NCBI RefSeq assembly: GCF_024679095.1
Contig: NW_026111824.1
Coordinates: forward strand, 1 to 64,000
Reading direction: 5' to 3'
Source of the DNA: Eriocheir sinensis
Taxonomy: Eukaryota; Arthropoda; Malacostraca; Decapoda; Varunidae
DNA length: 64,000 nucleotides
Position numbers and translations under genes: made by a program. Positions 13,901 through 21,465 of this stretch are shown here, piece by piece. The first letter of the stretch is position 1, and each line of letters starts with the position of its first letter. Under the pieces are notes generated by a model, which was not told the DNA's origin, ran no database searches, and was given only the letters and a program-made list of their open reading frames with translations.

Positions 13901-14166
13901 GCAGGCATCGATGAAATGATGATGATGATGATGAAGACAACCATTTTCATATTTTACATTATACTTTTATAAAGGTTGATCATAATAATGTGATTGACAG
14001 CAGCATTACTCTTCAACCATAATGCCAGATTCCTCTCCTGGCGCAGGGTGCGTTCATCATCCTGGTGGGAGGCTCCTTGATTTCCTCCTCCTTCTTCTTG
14101 CTGGAGAGACTGAAGCACCAAGCAACTGCTTCCCAACACCAGCATGGATGTTGCCTCCTAAGGTAA
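954..14166 (+). CDS. Variant ionotropic glutamate receptor (IR-like), C-terminal half, seven exons
   Basis: Ligand-gated cation channel subunit of the ionotropic glutamate receptor superfamily, acting in the plasma membrane; arthropod IRs mostly serve chemosensation. Exons seen: 954-1075, 2142-2541, 5931-6076, 7205-7294, 11641-11807, 12029-12170, 14047-14166 (about 394 residues). In order they give the end of lobe S1 (VVDFTQPY, then AVFSPFSLALW), M1, an unusually long loop, pore and M3 (LYAMYSGSLTSYL), lobe S2, and M4 (GAFIILVGGSLISSSFFLLE). All junctions have AG/GT sites and matching phase. The canonical SYTANLAAF motif of classical receptors is replaced by MYSGSLTSYL, which is IR-like. The amino-terminal and first S1 exons are off the window. 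Introns carry several transposons. The family is certain; the IR subtype is not, and a delta-like annotation is also possible. Confidence 0.9.
1091..1637. mobile_element. Outer piggyBac-type (TTAA) MITE, interrupted
   Basis: Left end CCCGGTAGCAGGGACGGG follows TTAA at 1087-1090. The right end, reversed, reads CCCGGTAGCAGCGGGG and is followed by CTAA at 1638-1641, a one-base-decayed TTAA. Without the inner insertion it is about 216 bp. There is no coding capacity. TTAA duplication plus ends starting CCC is the piggyBac pattern. Confidence 0.75.
1281..1607. mobile_element. Inner piggyBac-type MITE, 327 bp, nested in the outer MITE
   Basis: Perfect TTAA at 1277-1280 and 1608-1611. Left end CCCCTTCAACACGAGG; right end reversed CCCCTACACTACGACC, giving imperfect inverted repeats of about 14 bp. 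Non-coding. Confidence 0.78.
1669..1970. repeat. (CAT)n-rich compound repeat
   Basis: Four runs of CAT are embedded in a loose unit of about 70 bp that includes CACCTGCACCAGCACTACC. Intronic. Confidence 0.85.
2142..2541 (+). CDS. IR exon: M1, Cys-rich loop, pore loop and start of M3
   Basis: Acceptor TAG at 2139-2141 and donor GTAAAC at 2542. The 400-bp frame is open throughout and leaves one base (G) that completes an Ala codon with the next exon. M1 is LWAVLFMVTLLMGILSFLL. The pore/M3 part contains FRTLVLQGNLMPDCSSPIRA followed by FLFTWYAFCIILY. Between them is a loop of about 75 residues with roughly ten Cys, much longer than usual. A 105-bp in-frame stretch, 2298-2402, begins GTAGTA and ends ACAG, so it may be a small intron that simply lacks stops. 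Confidence 0.85.
2298..2402 (+). other. Possible in-frame intron (exitron-like) in the IR exon
   Basis: The segment starts with GT (GTAGTA), ends with AG (GGACACAG), is exactly 35 codons long and contains no in-frame stop. Removing it would join LCSAQ to MPERTLSKYCF and shorten the Cys-rich loop towards normal length. The polypyrimidine tract is weak, so retention as coding sequence is equally possible. Confidence 0.4.
2604..3433. mobile_element. Non-autonomous DNA transposon with inverted ends of about 100 bp
   Basis: The 2604-2703 segment matches the reverse complement of 3334-3433 (for example CTTGGGTGAtGGT and GGaCTAATC blocks in both), about three quarters identical by eye. The interior is AT-rich and non-coding. 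Superfamily not assigned; the target duplication is unclear. Confidence 0.65.
3442..4398. mobile_element. Second TIR element, ends CAAGGCAAGTATAGAG
   Basis: Left end CAAGGCAAGTATAGAGAAGG at 3442; the reverse complement of the right end (to 4398) reads CAAGGCAAGTATAGAGAGG and both continue to TATCGTCA. Inverted repeats are about 28-30 bp with AGTATA-like flanks. It lies 8 bp from the preceding element and encloses the hairpin at 3598-3804. No protein. Confidence 0.6.
3598..3804. repeat. Near-perfect long inverted repeat (hairpin), arms about 74 bp
   Basis: Arms 3598-3672 and 3730-3804 differ by two single-base indels. The loop (3673-3729) contains a third partial copy of the right arm, including GAGTAAACAAATGCCGAT at about 3700. 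Transcribed, it would form a long dsRNA-like stem inside the IR intron. Confidence 0.9.
4399..5930. other. IR intron, no gene seen
   Basis: Mostly AT-rich unique-looking sequence. At about 5112 the motif CAGTAATGCCTCGGTTTACG resembles a pogo/Tigger-type transposon end, but no matching partner was found nearby. Confidence 0.5.
5931..6076 (+). CDS. IR exon: end of M3 and start of lobe S2
   Basis: Preceded by a good pyrimidine tract and CAG (to 5930); donor GTGAGT at 6077. The first two bases complete the split Ala codon. Encodes MYSGSLTSYLTKP, the M3 exit and gate region, then EKSINSLQDLI, typical of the M3-S2 linker and first S2 helix, and ends GLFK in phase 0. Confidence 0.92.
6077..7204. 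other. IR intron with diverged internal repeats
   Basis: Between about 6790 and 7010 blocks such as AACAGTGAA-TGTT, TTCATGTA and CATCAACACC recur with a period of roughly 100 bp. Otherwise nothing recognised. Confidence 0.5.
7205..7294 (+). CDS. IR exon: lobe S2, second segment
   Basis: Acceptor TTTCAG ends at 7204 and donor GTAGGC starts at 7295. Exactly 30 codons, beginning NANSGIFHELWELMDPKRSF and ending QQAMEK. The pattern of an aromatic residue, LWE.MD and a following Lys/Ser stretch is the conserved S2 element of ionotropic receptors. Phase 0 at both ends. Confidence 0.9.
7295..7990. other. IR intron: Tigger-like end, C/A homopolymer, minus-strand frame
   Basis: CAGTGGAGCCTCGGGTCGCG at about 7449 looks like a pogo/Tigger terminal repeat. 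A C run followed by an A run occupies about 7654-7680. On the minus strand 7997-7794 is open and protein-like (see findings). No complete element could be delimited. Confidence 0.4.
7991..8921. mobile_element. Long-TIR element, inverted repeats about 235 bp
   Basis: 7991-8229 matches the reverse complement of 8685-8921, including GCAGC at the tips, ATCATAAGT, CATTCATCAG, TGTTGGGT and TTTTCAACTT in order. The interior (about 8290-8680) is a degenerate GGTACCAGTA-type repeat. No coding. Superfamily not assigned. Confidence 0.75.
9150..10975 (+). pseudogene. Decayed non-LTR retrotransposon (jockey/CR1-like) in IR intron
   Basis: Reverse transcriptase of a LINE, broken by frameshifts and stops. 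Recognisable pieces in order: a palm region with LYILFRKSLDTGEIQDILKE and ITPIFK (9154-9414), NYRPVVLTS (about 9400), GAPQGSILGPLLF (about 9880), the catalytic box SFADDTR (about 9968), SRMTGWILRTFQTREPEHLL, and a C-terminal stretch with LKSLQQLYSLQRRR. The 3' end is about 10975. It is interrupted at 9488-9590 by the 3' end of another LINE. Clade assignment is tentative. Confidence 0.8.
9488..9590 (+). mobile_element. 3' end fragment of the RTE-like LINE family
   Basis: Matches 13830-13915: GTGTCTGGATgGAgaAAGAT, GGAAACTCTTCTGC and GGGAGCTCCTA recur in the same order. It lies inside the reverse transcriptase region of the decayed LINE. Confidence 0.7.
10976..11640. other. IR intron, no gene seen
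   Basis: Includes a C-rich low-complexity tract (about 11190-11230, CCCCACC repeats). Nothing else recognised up to the acceptor of the next IR exon. Confidence 0.5.
11641..11807 (+). CDS. IR exon: lobe S2, third segment
   Basis: Acceptor CCCTCAG ends at 11640 and donor GTGAGT starts at 11808. Encodes VLTEDIVYMSGGLNLEIRAS then KFYISRETFLPQLYGIACF and RGAPFKEKFSI. The Y-G-I-A plus G-(A/S)-P-F pattern is diagnostic of S2. The acidic residue that contacts ligand in AMPA-type receptors appears to be Gly in YMSGGL (my alignment), as in many IRs. It ends with two bases of an Ile codon. Confidence 0.92.
12029..12170 (+). CDS. IR exon: end of lobe S2
   Basis: Acceptor CCATTAG ends at 12028; the first A completes the Ile codon left by the previous exon. 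Encodes LGRMVEAGLVAKWVEEEVYN, matching the family's R-(L/M)-x-E-x-G-L-x-x-K-W signature, then a Gln-rich stretch and PLTLDHLQ. Donor GTACCG at 12171; phase 0. Confidence 0.92.
12254..13933 (+). pseudogene. RTE-like LINE, internally deleted, in IR intron
   Basis: A 15-bp target duplication, AAGACAACCATTTTC, lies at 12239-12253 and 13934-13948. Endonuclease part 12275-12975: VCIYAPVN, LIMLGDMNAKVGDE, LIDYVAVDGR and NGSDHLAVLATLR. The front of the reverse transcriptase is missing. It resumes at about 12990 with NSILFADNTLLIAENES (second catalytic Asp changed to Asn), then PTLTYASETWAW, CQTLKWFGHMERTEESK and GRPPVKWRDRV. It ends in a short (GAT)n tail, as RTE elements do. Frameshifted in several places and inactive. 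Confidence 0.85.
14047..14166 (+). CDS. IR exon: M4 and C-terminus
   Basis: Acceptor GCGCAG ends at 14046. Encodes GAFIILVGGSLISSSFFLLE, the fourth membrane segment with the usual terminal Glu, then RLKHQATASQQHQHGCC. Reading on gives a stop TAA at 14164-14166, so this may be the last exon with a tail of about 20 residues. However, AG|GTAATG at 14161-14168 is a plausible donor, so a further exon cannot be excluded. Confidence 0.85.
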   Translation, partial: GAFIILVGGSLISSSFFLLERLKHQATASQHQHGCCLLR

Positions 14167-14215
14167 TGTAGCATGCACACATACACACAAAAAGGAAGGG
14201 TGGAGAGTGACATAC

Positions 14216-14540
14216 ACGAATGTTAATGGAATAGTTACATCGTGGATGACTATTTGAGAGACAAAGAACCTGATATTGTGGGGCTAACGGAAACTAAGTT
14301 GTGTGACCCAATTGAGGTGTTGGGGATTGGAGAAGGTGCATACAACATGTGGAGGAGAGACAGAAAGATAAAAAAAGGGAGGAGGGGTGATGTTGACGGT
14401 CAAAAAAAAGGCATTAGGGTGGAGGAAGTGATGAGGGTGAAGGCTTGGCAGAGGTGTTGAAAGTGAAAATTGTGGGTGCTGAAGGAAAAAGGAGGCATTA
14501 TGTAGTAGGGTATGTGCCCCAAAAAACAAACGCATGGGAG
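14216..14540 (+). pseudogene. CR1-like LINE, endonuclease N-terminal part (5' piece of a split element)
   Basis: Encodes DKEPDIVGLTETKL and YNMWRRDRK, then a frameshifted GIRVEEVMRV, VVGYVPPKTNAWELQEY. This is the front of an apurinic-type endonuclease. The protein is interrupted here and appears to continue at about 17187 with LDEMLKECERMIIMGDFN, after a 2.6-kb insertion. Confidence 0.75.
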
Positions 14541-17186
14541 TTGCAGGAATACTCCTGCTAACCACGATCTTTATATTTCAGCCCGGAATCGTGCCAAATA
14601 TATTCTTCGACTTAACAAAACATCTTTCATAAATAGAAAATGTCAAAACCTTGCTTCTTCTAATTCTTCCCGTGACTTCTGGCACCTAGCCAAAAATATC
14701 TCCTCCAATTTCACTTCTTCATCTTTCCTCCTCTTTAACCCTGACGGCAGCACTGCCGTCTCATCTATCTCTAAGGCTGAACTCTGCTCTCAGACTTTCT
14801 GTAGAAACTCCAATCTGGACGATTCTGGGCATATTCCTCCTACTCATCCCCCCCTCTGACTCCTTTATTAACCCTCTCACGCACCGTAAGTTTCCAGTAA
14901 GCGTCTGTTACACTCACCATGCATTTCTCAGGCCCGACCGGCCTTTTTTTTTTGCCGCCGCGATACTCTACATTCCCGCACGTATTTTACCCTCACAGAT
15001 ATATCGTACCCCAATACATTTGGTATCAATGGCTTCATAAAGACTTGTACTAGAACATGTGCAAATAAAAATATAGGAAAATAAACAATACAAACTGCTT
15101 TCAAGTCTCTGTATAGAGTACTGTAGACAATAAATCCTAAGTGCCAACTCTTCCCCACTAGCTAGCTCGAAATTTTGAATGCCAACTTTTTTTAGCCGAA
15201 TATATGTTTCGAAGCGGAATTTAGTGAGGATTCGTATGGTATCCTCAAAATCCTTATACACCTATTAGTGTCCGAGTTACACCAAAAAAACTGTACTTTT
15301 TTCCTCTCCCGTCAGAGTAGGCTAACAACTAAAAATCGCTCAACACTCCTCATCTACGCTCCTTAGAAAGGTTGCCATATGTTACCATTAAGACACTTAT
15401 CCCAACAAATGACGCTCCCAAATTTGATGCACTTTCACCGAAAACTTTATTTTTTTTTTTTTATGACGCTTTTCGCGTCAATGTGCGCCAGGACCTTTTA
15501 CCCTTGATGAAGCGAAACTCGTCATCATGCGCGAGAGGGTTAAGATTCTTAAGAATGATGTTTTATATGCCCTCTCCGGCCTCAACTCTCAGAAGGCTTA
15601 TGGACCTGATGGAGTGCCTCCTATTGTACTTAAAAACTGTGCCTCCGTGCTGACTCCCTGCCTGGTCAAACTCTTTCGCCTCTGCCTATCAACATCTATC
15701 TTTCCTTCCTGCTGGAAGTATGCCTTCATACAGCCTGTGCCTAAGAAGGGTAACCGATCCAATCCTTCAAACTACCGCCCTATAGCTTTATTTTCCTGTC
15801 TATCTAAAGCTTTTGAATCAATCCTTGACCGGAAGATTGAAAAGCACCTATTCACTTCTGACCTGCTATCCGATCGCCAGTATGGGTTCCGCAAGGGGCG
15901 TTCTATTGGCGATCTTCTTGCTCTCTTAACTGACCCTTGGTCATACTCTCTTAGCTGTTTCGGTGAAACTTTCTCTGTTGCGCTAGACATATCAAAAGCT
16001 TTCGATAGAGTCTGACACAAGTCTTTACTTTCTAAACTGCCCTCTTTCGGATTCTATCCCTCTCTCTGTTCTTTTATCTCTAGTTTTCTTTCCGGCCGTT
16101 TTATCTCTGCTGTGGTAGACGGTCACTGTTCTTCCCCTAAACCTATCAACAGTTTGTTCCACAGGGCTCTGTCCCATCACCCACTCTCTTCCTGTTATTC
16201 ATCAATGATCTTCTTTATATAACAAACTGTCCTGTCCACTCATACGCTGATGACTCCACTCTGCATTATTCAACTTCTCTTCTTCTCTCAACAGGAATCA
16301 CAAGACTCCAGGCTAGAGGCTGCAGGACGTTTAACCTCAGACCTTGCTATCATTTCCGATTGGGGTAAAAGGAACCTTATGTCCTTCAATGCCTCAAAAA
16401 CCCAGTTTCTCCACCTATCAACTCGGCACAATCTTCCAAACACCTATCCCCTATTCTTCGACAACACTCAGCTGTCACCTTCTTCAACACTAAACATCCT
16501 CGGTCTATCCTTCGCTCAAAATCTCAACTGGAAACTTCACATCTCCTCTCTTACTAAATCAGCTTCCTCGAGATAGGGCGTTCTGCACCGTCTCCGCCAG
16601 TTCTTCTCCCCCGCACAGATGCTTTCCATATATAGGAGCCTTGTCCGCCCTCGTATGGAGTATGCATCTCACGTGTGGGGGGGCTCCACTCACACAGCTC
16701 TTCTGGACAGAGGGAGTCTAAGGCTCTTGGTCTCATCAGCTCTCCTCCTCTTATTGATAGTCTTCTACCCCTTAAATTCCGCCGCCATGTTGCTTCTCTT
16801 TCTATCTTCTATCGATATTTTCATGCTGACTGCTTTTCTGCACTTGCTAACTGCATACCTCCCCCTTCCCGTGGCCCCTGCTACAAGACTTTCTACTCAT
16901 GCTCATCCCTATACTGTCCAAACCCCTTATGCAAGAGTTAACCAGCATCTCCATTCTTTCATCCCCTTCACTGGTAAAAACTGAAACAGCCTTCCTTCGT
17001 CTGTATTTCCTCCTGCCTATGACTTGGCCTCTTTCAAGAAGAGTGTATCATGACACCTCTCCACCCGAAATTGACCTCTCTTTTGACTACTCTTTACTTT
17101 TTCTATTATGGGAGCGGCGAGTATCGGGCTTTTTTTTTTTTTTTTTTGCCCTTGGGCCGCAACCTTTGTTAAAAAAAATAACAAAT
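14541..17186 (+). pseudogene. Jockey-like LINE copy A, inserted in the CR1-like LINE
   Basis: Encodes ARNRAKYILRLNKTSFINRK, then after the MITE (14872-15539) a reverse transcriptase at 15544-16015: GLNSQKAYGPDGVPPIVLKN, NYRPIALFSCLSKAFESIL, QYGFRKGRS, ALDISKAFDRV followed by a stop where copies B and C have Trp. The catalytic box SYADDS survives at about 16240. The C-terminal part has NILGLSFAQNLNWKLHIS and SLVRPRMEYASHVWGG. It ends with GGGCT-T(n) and a poly(A)-like tail at about 17170. Several stops and frameshifts; about 88 percent like copies B and C by eye. Confidence 0.85.
14872..15539. mobile_element. piggyBac-type MITE, 668 bp, nested in jockey-like copy A
   Basis: Perfect TTAA at 14868-14871 and 15540-15543. 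Left end CCCTCTCACGCA; right end reversed CCCTCTCGCGCA (one mismatch in 12). Copies B and C of the host LINE supply the uninterrupted sequence (TCCTTTATGCC...AAGATTCTT), confirming the insertion point. Non-coding, with a T-run near 15450. Confidence 0.88.
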
Positions 17187-19668
17187 AATGCAAGACACGG
17201 TGAGTTGTCTGGATGAAATGTTGAAGGAGTGTGAGAGAATGATTATAATGGGTGATTTCAACTGCAAGGAGGTGCAATGGGAGGATTAGCAGACGCAGGG
17301 AGCAGACGATTCGTGGGAACATGTGCTGACTCAGTGGATCAAGGAACATACCAGATTCGGGAATGAAGGCGAGGCATCAAGACTAGACCTGGTATTTAGT
17401 AAGGAGCCGGAAACAATAGAAAATCTTAAAGTAGATTGTCCAATACCGAAGAGTGACCATGCGGTTGTGGAATTTGAAGTATCAGAAAAGAAAACCTCCG
17501 AAAGGAGGATCACAAAATTGGGAGAAGCAACTACTGTAAGGCAGAACTTGTTAGCATGATAACCTTTTTTTAAAAATGGAAATTGGAGTGGGCTGCACAA
17601 GGCCTAGAGTACACAGGATAAGTGGGAGGAGCTTTTAAAGCTATAAAAGGAAGCCAAAAATAGATATGTCCCCAAGGTAACCAGAAAGGATGTTGATAAA
17701 AAAGGAGTTGTTTAACAAGAGATGCGAGGCAGCTAGAAAGAGAAAAGAGGAAGCTTGGAAGGGATGGAGGAGACGAAGAAGAATCAACTCGTGGAACAAT
17801 TTCAGACAAACAAGGAATGAATATACAAAGGTTAGAAGAAAATAAAAAAAGGAAGTATGAAAAATATATAATCGAAAAGTGCAAAGACCAACCCAAGCTA
17901 TTCTATAGACATGAGAACGGCAAATTGAAGAAAAGAGAAAAAATCTATAGCTGAAAATGGATGGAACCACATATGAGGATCCAGCAGAGATGACAGAAGT
18001 GGTGAACAACAGTTTCCATAGAGTTTTCACAAAAAGAAGAAGAATTTGTACAACCCCTGGGCCAGGAAAGAGGAAGGGTTGTGCAAGAGCTACAGTTAAC
18101 GGTGCAGGAGGTGAAGGAAAGTTTGAACAAGCTGGATGTGAGAGAGGCGACGGGGCCGGATGGAGTATCAGGGTGGATCTTGAGAGAATGTAGTGAGCAA
18201 CTTGCAGAGAAACTGCACTCCATAATGAGTGCCCCCCTGAGGGAAGGAAAAGTACCACAATATTGGAAGAGAGCAAACATAGTACCGATTTTTAAGGGAG
18301 GCAAGAGAGAGGACCCATTGAATTACAGACCGGTATCACTCACTAGTGTGGTTGCGGAGATGTGTGAGAGACTGTTTAAATATAGGTGCTCGGATTTTTT
18401 AGAAAGTGAGAAAATTATCTCGGATTGCCAGTTTGTGTTCAGGAGAGGGAGATCCTGCGTCACCAACTTGTTGTGTTATTACTCAAAGGTGACAGATTTA
18501 ATACAGGAGAGAGATGGCTGGGCGGATGGAGTGTACCTGGATTTGAAAAATTCATTTGACAAAGTACAACACAGAAGACTAATTTGGAAAATTAAAAATA
18601 GGGGTGGAGTGGGTGATGGACTGATTAAGTGGCAGGAGGACCTCCTAACTAACTCGGAAATGAGGACGATAATCAGGGACAGGGTTTCCAACTGGTGCCC
18701 AGTGAGGAGTGGAGTCCCGCAAGGATCAGTGTTGGCACCAATAGTGTTTGCTGTTTATATAAATAATATGGTTGACGGAGTGTCCAGCTACGTGAGTTTG
18801 TTTGCAGATGATGCAAAGCTATTGAGACGTGTGAATAATGTGAATGACTGTGAGGCATTGCAAAGGGACCCGGATAGAATATGGGAGTAGAGTGGTACAT
18901 AGCAGATGGAGTTCAACCTTGGGAAATGTAAAAAAATGGAGTTTGGTAGGAGTGGCAGAAGATGTGAATGTGATTATAAAATGGGAAGTGAGATAATATG
19001 CAGAGTGGAGGAAAAAGATTTGGGAGTGACTGTCTCAGAGAACATGTCACCGGACAAACACATCAACAGGATAACGGGACAAACTATGAATTTGCTAAGG
19101 AACATAAGGCCAGCATTAGTGTACTTGGATGAGGAGATGATGAGGAAAGTAATAGTCACAATGATAAGGCCAAGGTTGGAGTATGCAGCAGTGGTCTGGT
19201 CTCCTCACGAAAAGAAGAACATAAAGAAGCTGGAAAGAGTGCAGAGAGTGGCAACTAAGATGGTACCGGAACTTCGAGATCGGACTTATGAGGAGAGACT
19301 CAATAACATGGGGCTCACAACCCTAGAGAGAAGAAGAGAAAGAGGAGATCTGATAGCGGTGTACAGGGTGGCGAGCGGGGTGAAGCATCTGGACAGAGAG
19401 GACCTGTGTGTGTGGAACTAGAGAGAAAAGAGAGGACATGGAAAGAAGTTGAGGGCGACCACTTGTAGGAGATATCTGAAATAGTTTAGCTTCGCAAACA
19501 GAACCATTGAGCTATGGAATAGACTGGAGGAGGAGGTGGTTTGTGCAAGAAACATTCAGGATTTTAAGGACAAGTTGGATAAGAGTGGATATGGAGACGG
19601 GACAGTGCGAGCATAGCTCTTTTCCCGTATGTCACAACTAGGTATATACAACTATAACATAACATACA
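17187..19668 (+). pseudogene. CR1-like LINE, main body (3' piece of the split element)
   Basis: Starts with endonuclease sequence MIIMGDFNCKEVQWED, RLDLVFSK and KSDHAVVEFEV. Reverse transcriptase at 18081-18890 is one long open frame: REATGPDGVSGWILREC, ANIVPIFKGGKREDPLNYRP, VYLDLKNSFDKVQHRRLIWK, SGVPQGSVLAPIVFAVYINN and SLFADDAKLLRR. A frameshift follows, then 18906-19421 with EKDLGVTVSENMSPDKHINR, RPRLEYAAVVWSPH and TTLERRRERGDLIAVYRV. The zone 17560-18080 between endonuclease and RT is full of stops. Ends near GTATATACAACTATAACA before a (AC)n run. Clade is tentative. Confidence 0.85.

Positions 19669-19720
<52 letters not shown>
19669..19720. repeat. (AC)n microsatellite
   Basis: About 26 perfect units between two copies of the same LINE family, at the 3' end of the first. 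Confidence 0.97.
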
Positions 19721-19721
<1 letters not shown>

Positions 19722-20954
19722 GGATGAAATCTCGGGACAAGTGCTAAAAGTGTAGAAATTAATTATTGGAGCCACTCTATGACATTATAACATGCTCTAT
19801 AAATACAGGAAAAGTGCCCTTAGAATGGAAGAGAGCGAACACTGTACCAATTTTAAAAAGTGGAGATAAAACTGAACCACTAAATTATAGACCAGTCTCT
19901 TTGACAAGTGTAATGTGCAAGATTTGTGAAAGTATAATAAAAAAAAACAATGGGTCGAACATTTAGAAAAGGAAAACATGATAAATGAAGGACAGTTTGG
20001 ATTTAGAAAAGGGAAATCATGTATCACCAACGTACTATGTTTCTGTTCAAGGGCAATAGATGTGGTGTAAGAGAGATAAGGATAGACTAATTGTGTTTAT
20101 CTCAATTTGAAAAAAGCTTTTAACAAGGTTCCGCACAAAAAATTGATCAGGAAACTACAGCAGTAGGGAGGAATGGGCAGAAAGGAAGGAAGAAAAATGA
20201 AGACGGTGATTAGGGAAAATAAATCAAACTGGAGAAGAGTAGAGAATGGAGTTCCTCCAGGCTCAATTCTGGCACCAATAATGTTCATAATATACGAGTA
20301 TATAAATGAAATGTCGAAAGGTATAAAAAGTTATATGAGCCTTTTTGCAGACGATGCAAAGTTAATAAGAAAAGTGAGGACGGAGGAAGACTGTGAAGAG
20401 CTGCAAAAAGACCTGGATAGAGTGTATAAATGGAGCCAGTTATGGGAGATGGAATTCAATGCAAACAAATGCCATGTTATGGAAATGGGAAAAGTAAAAA
20501 AAAAAGACCCGGGAAAACATACAGGATGGAAGAAGAAAACTTTTTTTTTACAGCTATGGAGACAGTGCAAGGGCGTAATGGGAAAAAAAAAAAGGCCCGC
20601 TACTTACTGCTCCAGAACAGAGGTTAAAGGAGTGTTCGAAATCAGAGGTCAATTTCGGGAGGAGAGGTGTCCTGATACCCTCCTCTTGAAAGAGTTCAAG
20701 TCATAGGCAGGAGGAAATACAGATGAAGGAAGATTGTTCCAGAGTTTACCAGCGTGAGGGATGAAAGAGTGAAGATGCTGGTTAACTCTTGCATAAGGGG
20801 TTTGGACAGTATAGGGATGAGCATGAGTAGTTAAAGGTGGTACATGAAGAAAAAGATTTGGGAGTAACGATGCAAGGCACACTATCCCCCAGAAAAACAT
20901 ATAAACAAGCTGTTTGGAGAAACCTACAGGATGATGCAAAATATAAGGGTAGTA
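19721..20954 (+). pseudogene. Second CR1-like LINE copy, 5'-truncated and interrupted
   Basis: Begins inside the reverse transcriptase (PDEISGQVLKV). Shows GKVPLEWKRANTVPILKSGD, PLNYRPVSLTSVMCKICESI, NGVPPGSILAPIMF and YMSLFADDAKLIRKVRTEED, plus QLWEMEFNANKCHVMEMGK. It is cut at 20542-20836 by a minus-strand jockey-like fragment, resumes with VVHEEKDLGVTMQGTLSP, and is cut again at 20955 by a DNA transposon. The remaining 3' part is not found. Many stops and frameshifts. Confidence 0.8.
20542..20836 (-). mobile_element. 3' end of the jockey-like LINE, minus strand
   Basis: The reverse complement matches the 3' ends of copies B and C: CATGCTCATCCCTATACTGT, CCAAACCCCTTATGCAAGAG, CTCTTTCAAGAGGAGGGTAT and GGAGCAGTAAGTAGCGGGC, then the T-rich/A-rich tail whose complement is the T run at 20542. 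Length about 295 bp. Confidence 0.85.
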
Positions 20955-21436
20955 CATGGGTCAGAGGGGTCCACCGTGCACCCCCCCCCCCCCTCGAATT
21001 GACGAAACTACATTTTTCTGGTAGTTATATATGTATACTTTATTTTAAAACATGTTAACATGAAAATAACTGGGACTCACTGCTTCATTTTCGATGTTAT
21101 ATGAACTCACATGTAAAAAAAATTGTGGCGGCCAGTTATGGGGTAGGGGATTTTCAAATGTCTGTATCTATGGAGCTAATTATTATAGAACTATAACTTT
21201 ATGCTCAAAATGTGCGTCTTGGTCCATTCTACACATAGGTGTATGATTTATGCAAATTATGTCAGTAAGTAGGTCAGCAGATGTCAAGATGTCGCTAAAT
21301 TTAGCCCATGCTTAAAATTTTTATCATGCCCATCTATTTCATCTTGGAGGTGCTAAATTCTGGATCTTGACATATTATCACCCCAAGAAATAAAGGATAG
21401 AGTCACCTGAAGTAAACAAAAGGTCTAATGTTGCAT
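20955..21436 (+). repeat. Left terminal inverted repeat of the 4.5-kb transposon
   Basis: Contains CCACCGTGCACCC, TCGAATTGACGAAACTAC, ATCGATGTTAT-type blocks and near its inner end CACCTGAAGTAAACAAAAGG, all found inverted at the right end. Confidence 0.85.
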
Positions 21437-21465
21437 GTAGTACAGTACTAGGTCATGTTTCTCCA

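Noticed and set aside
17641..18276. 211-codon minus-strand frame
   Set aside because: Shadow of the CR1-like LINE on the opposite strand.
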